NCBI RefSeq assembly: GCF_009996845.1
Contig: NZ_JAACYS010000013.1
Span: 1 to 55,655, forward strand
DNA length: 55,655 bases
From: Pallidibacillus pasinlerensis
GTDB taxonomy: Bacteria; Bacillota; Bacilli; Bacillales; Caldibacillaceae
Reading direction: 5' to 3'
Below the pieces are notes generated by a model. That model ran no database searches. It was not told where the DNA came from and saw nothing but the letters and a program-made list of their open reading frames with translations. This document shows positions 29,180 to 38,733 of this stretch, in pieces. Made by a program: the position numbers and the translations under genes. Positions within the stretch are counted from its first letter, which is position 1. The number at the start of each line of letters is the position of its first letter.

Positions 29180-29513
29180 CATTAGCGGACACTCGAATGC
29201 TTCGCGGTTTTTAAGGAACATAATGAACGGGGAGAACAAATATTCATAGCTTATTTTGAAAAGCAAAATCAACAATGGGAATGGAAGCAGACAAGAGGAG
29301 CTGAGTGGGATTCCCCTGTGAAATGGTCTGTTATGAATCGACCACCTTATATTTATTCTGGTCCAATTAGTGACAATTTTGTTACTGAAGTTTATGTAGG
29401 TGTTCTGGTATGCTAAAAGCCCAACACAAGACGCTGAAGTTTATTATATTAAAGAAGATAAAACTAAAGAGAAGATAGAGAGAATTAACTACGAAGAAAT
29501 AGGTGAAAAATAA
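29180..29513 (+). pseudogene. Frameshifted fragment of an unknown protein
   Basis: A reading frame without a start runs from about 29180 to 29416 (FAVFKEHNERGEQIF ... EVYVGV). At about 29405 it must shift by one base to continue as WYAKSPTQDAEVYYIKEDK ... YEEIGEK and stop at 29513. The joined sequence has even, charged composition and a plausible C-terminus, so this is most likely the remains of one gene broken by a one-base indel and missing its 5' end. I do not recognise the family. It fills most of the 550-nt gap between etfA and trxA. Confidence 0.6.
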
Positions 29514-29666
29514 TCTACTTAAGAATAGCTTATGTTATAGAGTGATTGATACGAATTAATGGTTATTTTACCGAAATTAGGGTACAATTATTTTTGAATC
29601 AAATCATTCGCATAAAGATGATTCCAGTGATATACTGTCAATAGAAATTTGAAGGAGGTCTTTTTT

Positions 29667-29981
29667 ATGGCTATTGTAAATGCGACAGACCAAACATTTA
29701 GTGCAGAAACAGGTAGCGGTTTAGTCTTAGCAGACTTCTGGGCTACTTGGTGCGGTCCTTGTAAAATGATTGCTCCAGTTCTTGAAGAACTTGACGCTGA
29801 AATGGGCGATAAAGTAAAAATCGTTAAATTAGATGTAGATGAGAACCAAGAAACTGCAGCAAAATACGGTGTAATGAGTATTCCAACATTAATTTTATTT
29901 AAAGACGGCGAAATCGTTGATAAAGTTGTTGGATACCGTCCAAAAGAAGCTTTACAAGAAGTTATTAACAACCACTTATAA
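29667..29981 (+). CDS. trxA: Thioredoxin
   Basis: The 104-aa thioredoxin reduces protein disulfides in the cytoplasm, taking electrons from thioredoxin reductase. The active site WCGPC lies near residue 28, inside [16 protein letters not shown], and the cis-proline segment SIPTLILF follows. The ATG at 29667 has the strong SD aaggaggtc; an upstream in-frame ATG at 29649 lies before this SD. It is flanked by its own terminator. Confidence 0.97.
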   Translation: MAIVNATDQTFSAETGSGLVLADFWATWCGPCKMIAPVLEELDAEMGDKVKIVKLDVDENQETAAKYGVMSIPTLILFKDGEIVDKVVGYRPKEALQEVINNHL

Positions 29982-29993
29982 AATGTAAATTAA

Positions 29994-30025
29994 GGGCAGT
30001 CCAAATAAGGGCTGCTCTTTTATTT
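29994..30025 (+). terminator. trxA terminator
   Basis: AGGGCAGTCC pairs with GGGCTGCTCT, followed by TTTTATTTT. Confidence 0.85.
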
Positions 30026-30102
30026 TGATGAGGCTTAAAGGAATACACGAAAGTATTGTATAATAGTAAATATGAAATAACACTCAATATGGAGTGAGTA
30101 AG

Positions 30103-31893
30103 ATGGAAACGAAGGCAAAAATTAAAGAAAAACTAGCGCTTTTGCCGGACCAACCAGGTTGTTATCTAATGAAAGATCGACAAGGGACAATTATTTATGT
30201 TGGGAAAGCAAAAATATTAAAAAATCGCGTTCGGTCCTATTTCACAGGTTCCCATAATGCGAAAACACAAGCATTGGTTAGTGAAATTGAGGACTTTGAA
30301 TATATTATTACGTCTTCCGATGTGGAAGCATTAATTTTAGAAAATAATTTAATTAAACAACATGATCCAAAATATAACATCATGCTAAAGGATGATAAGA
30401 CGTATCCGTTCATTAAGCTTACGAATGAACGTCATCCACGCTTAGTCATTACCCGAAAAGTAAGAAAAGGTGATAAAGCGAAATACTTTGGACCATATGC
30501 GAACGTAAACGCTGCCCGGGAAACAAAGAAATTACTCGACCGTTTATATCCACTAAGAAAATGTCAAACATTACCTAAGCAAGTTTGTTTGTATTACCAT
30601 ATCGGTCAATGTTTAGCACCTTGTGTCAATGAAGTGCCGGCTGAAACGTATAAAGAAATGACGACAGAAATCACACGGTTTTTAAATGGTGGGTATAAGG
30701 AAGTAAAAGATCAATTAACGGAAAAAATGATGGAAGCAAGTGAAAACTTAGATTTTGAACGGGCAAAGGAATTTCGTGATAAAATTACCGCCATTGAAAT
30801 GACGATGGAAAAACAAAAGGCGACGATGACAGACCATGTGGACCGAGATGTGTTCGGTTATGCTGCCGATAAAGGTTGGATGTGTGTCCAAGTGTTCTTT
30901 GTCCGTCAAGGGAAATTAATTGAACGGGATGTTTCCATGTTTCCGTTTTACAATGAACCAGAAGAAGAGATGCTCACCTTTTTAGGCCAATTTTATGATA
31001 AACCGGAGCATTTTAAACCGAAAGAGATATTGCTGCCAAATACGGTAGATGCGGAGCTTGCCCATGCGTTACTAGATGTAAAAATTGTCCAACCAAAACG
31101 AGGGCAAAAGAAGCAAATGGTTGATCTTGCTGAAAAGAATGCACGTGCTGCTTTGAAGGAGAAGTTTTTCTTATTAGAGCGGAATGAAGAACGGACAATA
31201 AAAGCGATTGAACGATTAGGCGAACAAATGAATATTTACACGCCCTATCGGATTGAAGCGTTCGATAACTCGAATATTCAAGGGACAAACCCGGTATCTG
31301 CGATGGTTGTTTTTACAAACGGAATGCCAGATAAAAAGCAATATCGGAAATATAAAATTAAAACAGTAGAAGGTCCGGACGACTATGAATCGATGCGGGA
31401 AGTGGTTCGCCGTAGGTATACGCGGGTATTAAAAGAAAACTTGCCATTACCTGATCTTATTTTAATTGATGGTGGTAAAGGGCAAATTGATGCGGCGAAA
31501 GATGTGTTGGAAAACGAGTTAGGTCTTGAGATTCCTGTAGCAGGCCTTGTAAAAGATGACAAACACCAAACATCGAATTTACTCTTTGGTGATCCGTTAG
31601 AAATTGTGCCATTGGCAAGAAACAGCCAAGAATTTTATTTACTACAACGAATTCAAGATGAAGTACACCGATTTGCGATTACCTTCCATAGACAATTACG
31701 TGGAAAATCGATGATTCAATCTGTATTAGATGAAGTTCCCGGTGTCGGTCAGAAGCGGAAGCAATTACTTTTAAAACATTTCGGTTCAATTAAAAAGATG
31801 AAAGAGGCATCGGTCGATGATTTTATTAAGATTGGGATACCGAAAAATGTAGCCGAAGCGCTTGTAGAAGCTTTACAAAATGAGGAAAAATGA
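30103..31893 (+). CDS. uvrC: Excinuclease ABC subunit C
   Basis: The 596-aa UvrC makes both incisions in nucleotide excision repair after UvrAB marks damage. Visible are the N-terminal GIY-YIG nuclease ([19 protein letters not shown]), a Cys cluster around [11 protein letters not shown] and HIGQCLAPC, the UVR domain that binds UvrB (about 200-235, [13 protein letters not shown]), the RNase H-like second nuclease ([23 protein letters not shown]) and the C-terminal HhH pair ([18 protein letters not shown]). The ATG at 30103 is used; the GTG at 30094 lies within the SD. Confidence 0.97.
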   Translation: METKAKIKEKLALLPDQPGCYLMKDRQGTIIYVGKAKILKNRVRSYFTGSHNAKTQALVSEIEDFEYIITSSDVEALILENNLIKQHDPKYNIMLKDDKTYPFIKLTNERHPRLVITRKVRKGDKAKYFGPYANVNAARETKKLLDRLYPLRKCQTLPKQVCLYYHIGQCLAPCVNEVPAETYKEMTTEITRFLNGGYKEVKDQLTEKMMEASENLDFERAKEFRDKITAIEMTMEKQKATMTDHVDRDVFGYAADKGWMCVQVFFVRQGKLIERDVSMFPFYNEPEEEMLTFLGQFYDKPEHFKPKEILLPNTVDAELAHALLDVKIVQPKRGQKKQMVDLAEKNARAALKEKFFLLERNEERTIKAIERLGEQMNIYTPYRIEAFDNSNIQGTNPVSAMVVFTNGMPDKKQYRKYKIKTVEGPDDYESMREVVRRRYTRVLKENLPLPDLILIDGGKGQIDAAKDVLENELGLEIPVAGLVKDDKHQTSNLLFGDPLEIVPLARNSQEFYLLQRIQDEVHRFAITFHRQLRGKSMIQSVLDEVPGVGQKRKQLLLKHFGSIKKMKEASVDDFIKIGIPKNVAEALVEALQNEEK

Positions 31894-31971
31894 TTGGACG
31901 GCATAGTGGAAATCGCGGAATTTTACCAAAATATTGTAAGAACAGATAAATAATAATTTAGAAAATAATCA

Positions 31972-32000
31972 TTGTCTTCACTAGTTTAGTGTGCTATAAT
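31972..32000 (+). promoter_or_regulatory. Sigma-A promoter of lysC
   Basis: TTGTCT (31972-31977), 17-bp spacer, TATAAT (31995-32000), just upstream of the lysine riboswitch. Confidence 0.75.
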
Positions 32001-32036
32001 GTATCCAATTTAATAAATTCATGTTCGATTCGTAAC

Positions 32037-32275
32037 GTGAAGATAGAGGCGCGGTTTTTAAGAGTACATGTATGGAGAAGAATGGACTTCGAAGAAATGC
32101 ATGGAAAGGAAAAATCGCCGAAAGAAAAAATAGTCCATTTCTATTTTTTCTTGGTTCTGCTATTGAATAAATACAGAACTGTCAAGAGGTATTCTTGGAG
32201 AGCTATCTCACTGTGAACACGCAAAAATGAGCGTTTTTACAGGCAATGGGATTTCTCCATTGTCTTTTATTTTTG
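32037..32275 (+). promoter_or_regulatory. Lysine riboswitch (L-box) of lysC
   Basis: The L-box core is clear: GTGAAGATAGAGGCGCGG at 32037, agagtacatgtatggagaag, cgccgaaag, the ctgtcaag segment near 32179 and tcttggagagctatctca near 32193, all in the order of the B. subtilis lysC leader. A terminator follows, CAATGG (32244-32249) with CCATTG (32257-32262) and a T run. Bound lysine would stabilise termination and shut off lysC. Confidence 0.95.
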
Positions 32276-32367
32276 CATGATTTCCAGTGCTCTCCTTAAT
32301 ATTACTTAAGGTAAGTGGAAAATTAATTGAGAATTAGAAGATAAAGAGGAAAAAGAGGGGGAAAAAA

Positions 32368-33609
32368 TTGGGCATTATCGTTCAAAAGTTCGGCGGTACT
32401 TCTGTGGCGTCGGTCGAAAAAATATTTAATGTAGCAAATCGAATTTTAGAAGAAAAACAAAATGGCAATGATGTCGTCGTAGTAGTATCAGCGATGGGAA
32501 AATCTACAGATGAATTAATTTCGTTAGCAAAACAAGTTACATCTAACCCAAGTAAACAGGAATTAGACATGTTGGTCACAACTGGAGAGCAAGTTACTAT
32601 TTCATTATTATCAATGGCTCTACATGAAAAAGGTTATGAAGCAGTCTCCATGACCGGTTGGCAAGCAGGAATTCAAACAGAACCAATCCATGGAAGTGCA
32701 CGGATCCAAAACATTGATACGACACGAGTACAAAATGCGCTAAATGAAGGAAAAGTTGTAGTAGTAGCAGGATTTCAAGGTGTTACGGAAGATGGCGAAA
32801 TTACCACCCTTGGTCGTGGAGGTTCAGATACATCGGCAGTTGCTTTAGCTGCTGCTTTAAATGCTGACCGTTGTGATATTTATACAGATGTAACAGGTGT
32901 CTATACTGCAGACCCACGTTATATCAAATCTGCAAGTAAATTATCCTCAATTTCTTATGATGAAATGTTGGAGCTAGCGAATTTAGGTGCCGGAGTTTTA
33001 CATCCGAGATCAGTAGAATTTGCGAAAAACTATAAAATTCCTTTAGTTGTTCGCTCAAGTATGGAAAGAGTAGAAGGAACATATGTATTGGAGGAAGCAA
33101 ATATGGAAGAAAATTTAGTTGTCCGTGGAGTTGCTTTTGAAAAAGATATTACAAAATTAACGGTGTTCGGTTTGCCAAAAGAAATTGAAAGTTTATCGTC
33201 CGTCTTCACGCCATTAGCTAAACATAATGTGAACGTTGATATTATTATTCAAAATGTATCTGACAAAAAATTAAATACCCTTTCTTTCTCAGTTAAAACA
33301 GATGAATTACAAGATGCACTAAATGTTTTAGAAAATAATAGAGAAGCTATTGGTTACGATCATCTTGAATATGAATCTGGTTTAGCGAAAGTATCAATTG
33401 TTGGTTCTGGTATGATTTCTAACCCAGGTGTTGCTGCGAAAATGTTTGCTTCCTTATCAGAAGAAGGCATTTTTGTGAAAATGGTAAGTACATCCGAAAT
33501 TAAAGTGTCTGCTGTTGTAAATGAAGAGCAAATGTTAGCTGCAGCTGAAAAACTTCATGAAACATTTGGCTTATCTAAAGTGAATCAACCGGTAGCAGCG
33601 GTAAAATAA
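32368..33609 (+). CDS. lysC: Aspartokinase II (lysine-sensitive)
   Basis: The 413-aa kinase phosphorylates aspartate, the first step to lysine, diaminopimelate, methionine and threonine. The kinase domain begins with IVQKFGGTSVAS and has TEDGEITTLGRGGSDTSA; two ACT domains (about 265-400) bind the feedback inhibitor. The start is TTG at 32368 behind gaggggg. An internal ATG with its own SD at 33090-33105 would yield the separate beta subunit, as known for B. subtilis. Control by an L-box matches a lysine-specific isozyme. Confidence 0.96.
   Translation: MGIIVQKFGGTSVASVEKIFNVANRILEEKQNGNDVVVVVSAMGKSTDELISLAKQVTSNPSKQELDMLVTTGEQVTISLLSMALHEKGYEAVSMTGWQAGIQTEPIHGSARIQNIDTTRVQNALNEGKVVVVAGFQGVTEDGEITTLGRGGSDTSAVALAAALNADRCDIYTDVTGVYTADPRYIKSASKLSSISYDEMLELANLGAGVLHPRSVEFAKNYKIPLVVRSSMERVEGTYVLEEANMEENLVVRGVAFEKDITKLTVFGLPKEIESLSSVFTPLAKHNVNVDIIIQNVSDKKLNTLSFSVKTDELQDALNVLENNREAIGYDHLEYESGLAKVSIVGSGMISNPGVAAKMFASLSEEGIFVKMVSTSEIKVSAVVNEEQMLAAAEKLHETFGLSKVNQPVAAVK
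33090..33105 (+). promoter_or_regulatory. Internal ribosome binding site and start for the LysC beta subunit
   Basis: GGAGG (33090-33094) lies 8 nt before ATG 33103, which is in frame at codon 246 of lysC. In B. subtilis the aspartokinase II beta subunit starts at the matching position, giving an ACT-only polypeptide. Confidence 0.75.
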
Positions 33610-33640
33610 AGTTTTTTAAAATATTTTCAACAAAAACTAA

Positions 33641-33692
33641 AAACTTCATCAAGCGAGTTTATGTAACTCAATTGATGAAGTTTTTGTTTTAA
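33641..33692 (+). terminator. Bidirectional terminator between lysC and yslB
   Basis: AAACTTCATCAA (33641-33652) pairs with TTGATGAAGTTT (33672-33683). It has a T run on the right and an A run on the left, so it can serve both converging genes. Confidence 0.88.
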
Positions 33693-33747
33693 AAAATTAT
33701 TACTAAAAATTTATTATGATGAATAAAAGCGGCGGATAAAGTAAATA

Positions 33748-34200
33748 TTATTTTGTAAATGGAATATCATCCCATTTAACAGTAAAGGTTACGATGCCTT
33801 CTTTCTTTTTTGGATGTTCAAACGTTTCTGCATAAACTTTCTTTTGTTGGGTAATTTGTTCAGCGAGGAAGCCTGCTTCTAATTGGAAAGTAGGATTAGT
33901 CCGTGTTGAAATCCGTTGTTTTACTATTTCACTTGTTAGAGTAAATACGATCTCTTTTTTCTTTTCGTATTGAATCGAAAGTTCGCCCCAGCCAGCATTA
34001 AGGAAAAATTCTCGCATTTCATCTATTGAAAATAATGGATATCTGCGTGCCACTTGTTTTCCTGCCCAATATAAAATACCAGGGGCATCATCACCTAAAA
34101 TCTCATCGATTAAATCTTCGCGGATGAGTTCATAGCCAAATGCAGGAACGGATAGTTCTGTTAAGTTAGTTTTTTCTAGTTCTACAGTTTTTCTACTCAA
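33748..34200 (-). CDS. yslB: YslB-family protein (DUF2507)
   Basis: A 150-aa protein with the conserved start of the YslB family, including SVPAFGYELIRE and GILYWAGKQVARRYP, and the central FFLNAGWGELSI. The fold is related to V4R-type ligand-binding domains, but no ligand or function is established. In B. subtilis yslB also lies between lysC and sdhC on the opposite strand to them. The start is TTG 34200 behind gggggag. Confidence 0.85.
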   Translation of the reverse strand: MSRKTVELEKTNLTELSVPAFGYELIREDLIDEILGDDAPGILYWAGKQVARRYPLFSIDEMREFFLNAGWGELSIQYEKKKEIVFTLTSEIVKQRISTRTNPTFQLEAGFLAEQITQQKKVYAETFEHPKKKEGIVTFTVKWDDIPFTK

Positions 34201-34502
34201 ATCTTGCTCCCCCTTTTCTTCAAATCTATTATATACAATTTCGCATCGTTTATTTACATATTTTTTATTTGGAAAAAAGTTATATTAGTATATTGTTTTG
34301 AACATTAAGATTATTGAGAAAAACTATTGGTAAGATTTTTTGTTCACTTGTGAATAAAATAATATTTTTCAAATATTATTAAACCTGTATCCGTTTTCTT
34401 GACGGGTTTTGTAAAAAGGATTACAATGAAGTTGTTCATATATTTGCCATATTTTTTTAATTTATAGTCAGCGATTAATAACTAAGGGGGGTACATCTTA
34501 AG

Positions 34503-35114
34503 ATGGCAGGAAACCGTGAGTTTTTCAATCGGAGATTACACTCACTATTTGGTGTTATTCCGATCGGTATTTTCTTAATTGTCCATTTAACAATTAATTA
34601 CCAAGCAACAAAGGGTGCAGAGGCATATAATGCAGCTGCAGGATTAATGGAAAAAATTCCATTTCTATTAGCTGTGGAAACTCTAGTAATCTATATCCCT
34701 ATATTATTCCACGCGATATATGGGGTATACATATCATTTACGGCAAGACCAAATAATATTCGTTTTAGTACGTTTAGAAACTGGATGTTCTTATTACAAA
34801 GAATTACAGGAGTTTTCTTAATTATTTTCATTGCGTGGCACGTATGGGAGACACGGATTGCGAAGGCACTTGGTGCTGAAGTAAACTTTGACATGATGGC
34901 AAATATAGTTGATAACCCTGCAATGCTAGCATTCTATATTGTAGGTATTGTAAGTGCAACATTCCACTTATCTAACGGTTTATGGTCATTCTTTGTAAGT
35001 TGGGGAATTACGGTTTCACCACGCTCACAAAGAGTGTTAACTACTGTTACTTTATTAATTTTCGTAGCAGTAACATTTATCGGTGTTCGTGCAATTCTAG
35101 CATTTGCTGTTTAA
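34503..35114 (+). CDS. sdhC: Succinate dehydrogenase cytochrome b558 subunit
   Basis: The 203-aa membrane anchor of complex II in Bacilli has five predicted helices and binds two b-type hemes through conserved histidines (RRLHSLFG, FLIVHLTIN, LFHAIYGVY, FIAWHVWETR, ATFHLSNGLW). It takes electrons from SdhB to menaquinone. It is the first gene of sdhCAB; the ATG follows aagggggg. The upstream 300 nt is AT-rich promoter region without a gene. Confidence 0.95.
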   Translation: MAGNREFFNRRLHSLFGVIPIGIFLIVHLTINYQATKGAEAYNAAAGLMEKIPFLLAVETLVIYIPILFHAIYGVYISFTARPNNIRFSTFRNWMFLLQRITGVFLIIFIAWHVWETRIAKALGAEVNFDMMANIVDNPAMLAFYIVGIVSATFHLSNGLWSFFVSWGITVSPRSQRVLTTVTLLIFVAVTFIGVRAILAFAV

Positions 35115-35229
35115 AAATTATTATTCTATGAAAATGTATTTATATAATAAGAGAAATATAAAATTGATAGATTTAGAAAAAATCAACATTAAGAGATTAC
35201 TTAAATACTTGGGGGAGTGAGTCGCAATA

Positions 35230-36984
35230 ATGAGTAAAGGTAAAATCATTGTTGTCGGTGGCGGTTTAGCAGGCCTTATGGCAACAGTAAAAATAGCTGA
35301 GGCTGGGGTACCAGTTGAATTATTTTCTTTAGTTCCGGTAAAACGTTCTCACTCTGTTTGTGCGCAAGGTGGAATTAATGGAGCGGTTAACACGAAAGGT
35401 GAAGGGGACTCACCTTGGAAACACTTTGATGATACCGTTTACGGTGGAGACTTCTTAGCGAACCAACCACCAGTTAAAGCGATGTGTGAAGCAGCTCCTG
35501 GTATCATTCACTTATTTGACCGTATGGGAGTTATGTTTAACCGTACACCAGAAGGTTTACTAGACTTCAGACGTTTCGGAGGAACTTTATACCACCGTAC
35601 TGCATTCGCAGGTGCGACAACAGGACAACAATTACTTTATGCTTTAGACGAACAAGTTCGTCGTCATGAAGTAGCAGGTTTAGTTACGAAATATGAAGGT
35701 TGGGAATTCTTAGGCGCAATTATTGACGATGATCAAACTTGTCGCGGAATCGTAGCACAAGATTTAAAATCTGGAGAAATCGTTTCCTTCCCAGCTGATG
35801 CGGTAATTATGGCAACAGGTGGACTTGGAATTATCTTCGGTAAATCAACAAACTCTGTTATTAACACAGGTTCTGCTGCTGCTATACTTTACAAACAAGG
35901 TGCCGTTTATGCGAATGGTGAATTTATCCAAATCCATCCAACTGCAATTCCTGGAGACGACAAATTACGTCTCATGAGTGAATCTGCTCGTGGTGAGGGT
36001 GGTCGTGTCTGGACCTATAAAGATGGTAAACCTTGGTACTTCTTAGAAGAAAAATATCCATTATACGGAAACCTAGTTCCAAGGGATATTGCTACCCGTG
36101 AAATTTTCGATGTATGTGTCAACCAAAAATTAGGCATCAACGGGGAAAATATGGTTTATCTAGACCTATCCCATAAAGATCCACATGAACTTGATGTAAA
36201 ACTTGGCGGAATTATTGAAATTTATGAGAAATTTACAGGTGATGACCCACGGAAAGTTCCAATGAAAATCTTCCCAGCTGTACACTACTCAATGGGTGGA
36301 TTATGGGTTGACTATGAACAACAAACCAATATTAAAGGTTTATTTGCTGCTGGTGAGTGTGACTATTCACAACACGGTGCGAACCGTCTTGGTGCAAACT
36401 CCTTACTATCTGCTATTTATGGCGGTATGGTTGCTGGACCAAATGCGGTTAAATATATCGAAGGTTTAGAAAAGAGCACAGATACCTTACCATCTAGCTT
36501 ATTTGAGCGTTACCAACGTGAAGAGCAACAAAAATGGGATGACATCCTGAAGATGGACGGAACTGAAAACGCTTATGTAATCCACAAAGAACTTGGTGAA
36601 TGGATGACAGATAACGTTACAGTTGTTCGTCACAATGATCGTTTATTGAAGACGGATGAAAAAATTCAAGAGCTTATGGAACGCTGGAAAAACATTAACA
36701 TTAACGATACGTCAAGCTGGAGTAACCAAGGTGCACAATTTACAAGACAATTACAAAATATGCTTGATCTTGCACGCGTTATTACACTTGGTGCGTATAA
36801 CCGTAACGAGTCTCGTGGTGCACACTACAAGCCAGAATTCCCAGAACGTAATGATGAAGAGTGGCTAAAAACTACAATGGCATACTATGATCCAAAAACA
36901 AATGCACCAAGATTCGAATACGAAGATGTTGATACATCCTTAATAAAACCAAGAAAACGTGATTACACAACAGCAAATAAATAA
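35230..36984 (+). CDS. sdhA: Succinate dehydrogenase flavoprotein subunit
   Basis: The 584-aa catalytic subunit oxidises succinate to fumarate. The N-terminal FAD fold GGGLAGLMATVKIAE, the histidyl-FAD segment SHSVCAQGGING, the active-site HPTAIPGDDKLRLMSESARGEGG and the final RNESRGAHYKPEFPERND are all present. Length is as in B. subtilis. It is 115 nt after sdhC and 20 nt before sdhB with its own SD (gggggag). Confidence 0.98.
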   Translation: MSKGKIIVVGGGLAGLMATVKIAEAGVPVELFSLVPVKRSHSVCAQGGINGAVNTKGEGDSPWKHFDDTVYGGDFLANQPPVKAMCEAAPGIIHLFDRMGVMFNRTPEGLLDFRRFGGTLYHRTAFAGATTGQQLLYALDEQVRRHEVAGLVTKYEGWEFLGAIIDDDQTCRGIVAQDLKSGEIVSFPADAVIMATGGLGIIFGKSTNSVINTGSAAAILYKQGAVYANGEFIQIHPTAIPGDDKLRLMSESARGEGGRVWTYKDGKPWYFLEEKYPLYGNLVPRDIATREIFDVCVNQKLGINGENMVYLDLSHKDPHELDVKLGGIIEIYEKFTGDDPRKVPMKIFPAVHYSMGGLWVDYEQQTNIKGLFAAGECDYSQHGANRLGANSLLSAIYGGMVAGPNAVKYIEGLEKSTDTLPSSLFERYQREEQQKWDDILKMDGTENAYVIHKELGEWMTDNVTVVRHNDRLLKTDEKIQELMERWKNININDTSSWSNQGAQFTRQLQNMLDLARVITLGAYNRNESRGAHYKPEFPERNDEEWLKTTMAYYDPKTNAPRFEYEDVDTSLIKPRKRDYTTANK

Positions 36985-37004
36985 AAAGGGGAGGAGATTA
37001 TTCA

Positions 37005-37769
37005 ATGGCTGAACAAAAAACAGTGAAGTTTATAATCGAAAGACAAGACACACCGGATTCTACCCCTTATCAGGAGACTTTCGAAATTCCATATCGTCCA
37101 AACATGAACGTTATTTCAGCGTTGATGGAAATTCAGCGAAATCCTGTAACGGCGGACGGTAAGAAAACTTCTCCGGTTGCTTGGGAAATGAACTGTTTAG
37201 AAGAAGTATGTGGTGCTTGTTCAATGGTCATTAACGGAAAACCAAGACAAGCTTGTTCCACTATGGTTGATAAATTAGAACATCCAATACGTCTTGCACC
37301 AATGCGTACATTCCCAGTTGTACGTGACTTAGTAATCGATAGAAGTCGTATGTTTGATTCCTTGAAGAAAGTAAAAGCATGGATTCCAATCGACGGAACG
37401 TACGATCTAGGACCTGGTCCAAGAATGCCTGAAAATAAACGTCAATGGGCATACGAACTTTCAAAATGTATGACATGTGGTGTTTGTTTAGAAGCATGTC
37501 CGAACGTGAATGCAAATTCCAACTTTATGGGACCTGCTCCACTATCACAAGTTCGCTTATTTAACTCACATCCAACAGGCGCAATGAACAAAGCAGAACG
37601 TCTAAACGCTATTATGGGGGATGGTGGTTTAGCAAACTGTGGTAACTCACAAAACTGTGTGCAAGCATGTCCAAAAGGTATTCCTTTAACAACATCAATT
37701 GCAGCACTAAACCGTGAAGCTACTGTACAAATGTTCCGTGACTTCTTCGGTAGTGACTACTCATATTAA
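37005..37769 (+). CDS. sdhB: Succinate dehydrogenase iron-sulfur subunit
   Basis: The 254-aa subunit carries three clusters: the [2Fe-2S] cysteines in NCLEEVCGACSMVINGK, the [4Fe-4S] motif CMTCGVCLEACP and the [3Fe-4S]/[4Fe-4S] segment CGNSQNCVQACPKG. It bridges SdhA and the membrane heme subunit SdhC. The SD aggagg precedes the ATG. A strong terminator ends the sdhCAB operon. Confidence 0.98.
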   Translation: MAEQKTVKFIIERQDTPDSTPYQETFEIPYRPNMNVISALMEIQRNPVTADGKKTSPVAWEMNCLEEVCGACSMVINGKPRQACSTMVDKLEHPIRLAPMRTFPVVRDLVIDRSRMFDSLKKVKAWIPIDGTYDLGPGPRMPENKRQWAYELSKCMTCGVCLEACPNVNANSNFMGPAPLSQVRLFNSHPTGAMNKAERLNAIMGDGGLANCGNSQNCVQACPKGIPLTTSIAALNREATVQMFRDFFGSDYSY

Positions 37770-37796
37770 TTTAAAAATCTTTGTTACGAATTTAAT

Positions 37797-37840
37797 AGAG
37801 GCTGAGCCGAATAGAGGGATTGGTTCAGCCTCTATTTTTT
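37797..37840 (+). terminator. sdhCAB terminator
   Basis: AGAGGCTGAGCC (37797-37808) pairs with GGTTCAGCCTCT (37822-37833), then ATTTTTT. Confidence 0.93.
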
Positions 37841-37848
37841 AAAAATAA

Positions 37849-37866
37849 CGAATGAATACTCATTCA
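37849..37866 (+). promoter_or_regulatory. FadR-like operator upstream of the thioesterase gene
   Basis: CGAATGA-ATAC-TCATTCA matches the FadR consensus TGAATGA-MTAN-TCATTCA at all but the first base. It ends 27 nt before the start of the YsmA-like thioesterase. The same operator type precedes fadR in this window. Confidence 0.7.
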
Positions 37867-37893
37867 TTATTTACGGGATAAGGGGTGTATGTG

Positions 37894-38361
37894 ATGAAGC
37901 GAATTAGTTATATTGAAGACTTTGAGACGTGGAAAAATGAGTTTGAGTTTTTTATTCCAATTAGAGTGAGATTTTCCGAAACAGATATGTTTGGTCATAT
38001 GAATAATACAGTTCCTTTTGTATATTTTGAGCAAGCAAGGATTGAATACATGGAATATTTAGGATTGTATCCACTTGATACGAAAGAGATTGGTGAAAAT
38101 ATTCCGGTAGTCGCGGATCTCCAGTGTGATTATCTTCAACAAGTTTTCTTTGGCGATGAACTGAAAGTTTATGTAAAAATAAAAGAAATTGGCACATCTT
38201 CCGTCAATATTCATTATCTTGGAGTAAAGAGGGATGATGTCGCTTGCTTTACTGGTCGGGGACGGATTGTCAATATTAACAAAAAACTTGGCAAGTCCGT
38301 ACCATGGTCGAGTGAAGAAAGGGAGATTTTTTACGAAGCGATGAAGGTAAACTTAGTTTAA
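37894..38361 (+). CDS. ysmA: Acyl-CoA thioesterase, hotdog fold (YsmA-like)
   Basis: The 155-aa protein has the 4-hydroxybenzoyl-CoA-thioesterase type motif VRFSETDMFGHMNNTVPFVYFEQAR with the catalytic Asp, and VVADLQCDYLQQVFFGDEL. Such enzymes cleave acyl-CoA thioesters; chain-length choice is unknown. I prefer the ATG at 37894, 6 nt from aggggtg, to the GTG at 37885. A FadR-like box directly upstream suggests it is induced together with beta-oxidation, which makes sense for recycling CoA. Confidence 0.85.
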   Translation: MKRISYIEDFETWKNEFEFFIPIRVRFSETDMFGHMNNTVPFVYFEQARIEYMEYLGLYPLDTKEIGENIPVVADLQCDYLQQVFFGDELKVYVKIKEIGTSSVNIHYLGVKRDDVACFTGRGRIVNINKKLGKSVPWSSEEREIFYEAMKVNLV

Positions 38362-38417
38362 TTTCGTAGGAAATAAAAATTAATGCCTATTTCTTGCACA
38401 TTGGGATTATTGCTGTC

Positions 38418-38445
38418 ACTACCTTCTTGCCGTTCACATATGATA
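38418..38445 (+). promoter_or_regulatory. Possible sigma-K promoter of gerE
   Basis: AC (38418-38419), 17-bp gap, CATATGATA (38437-38445) fits the SigK pattern AC-N17-CATANNNTA. gerE is known to be transcribed by SigK in the mother cell. Confidence 0.5.
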
Positions 38446-38502
38446 TTGTGACGATTCATACCCATCCCCGCGTTTTCTAGCTGGCGAAGGCAAGGAGGGT
38501 TC

Positions 38503-38733
38503 ATGTATTTGAAGGAGAATGATTTCACTCATAAGCCGTTGTTAACCAAACGAGAAAGGGAAGTATTCGAACTGTTGGTACAAGACAAAACAACAAAAGA
38601 GATAGCACAAGAACTATTTATTAGTGAAAAAACAGTTCGAAATCATATTTCAAATGCCATGCAAAAGCTTGGAGTAAAGGGGCGTTCACAAGCTGTCGTC
38701 GAACTTCTCCGCATGGGGGAGTTAAAGCTTTAA
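38503..38733 (+). CDS. gerE: Spore coat transcription regulator GerE
   Basis: The 76-aa LuxR-type HTH protein consists of little more than the DNA-binding domain: [42 protein letters not shown] and [13 protein letters not shown]. GerE acts late in the mother cell, switching coat genes on or off after SigK. The SD aaggaggg precedes the ATG. Its last third plus terminator is repeated twice more directly downstream. Confidence 0.96.
   Translation: MYLKENDFTHKPLLTKREREVFELLVQDKTTKEIAQELFISEKTVRNHISNAMQKLGVKGRSQAVVELLRMGELKL

Noticed and set aside
31989-32216. ORF of 75 codons upstream of lysC
   Set aside because: It lies inside the lysine riboswitch, whose conserved core explains the sequence.
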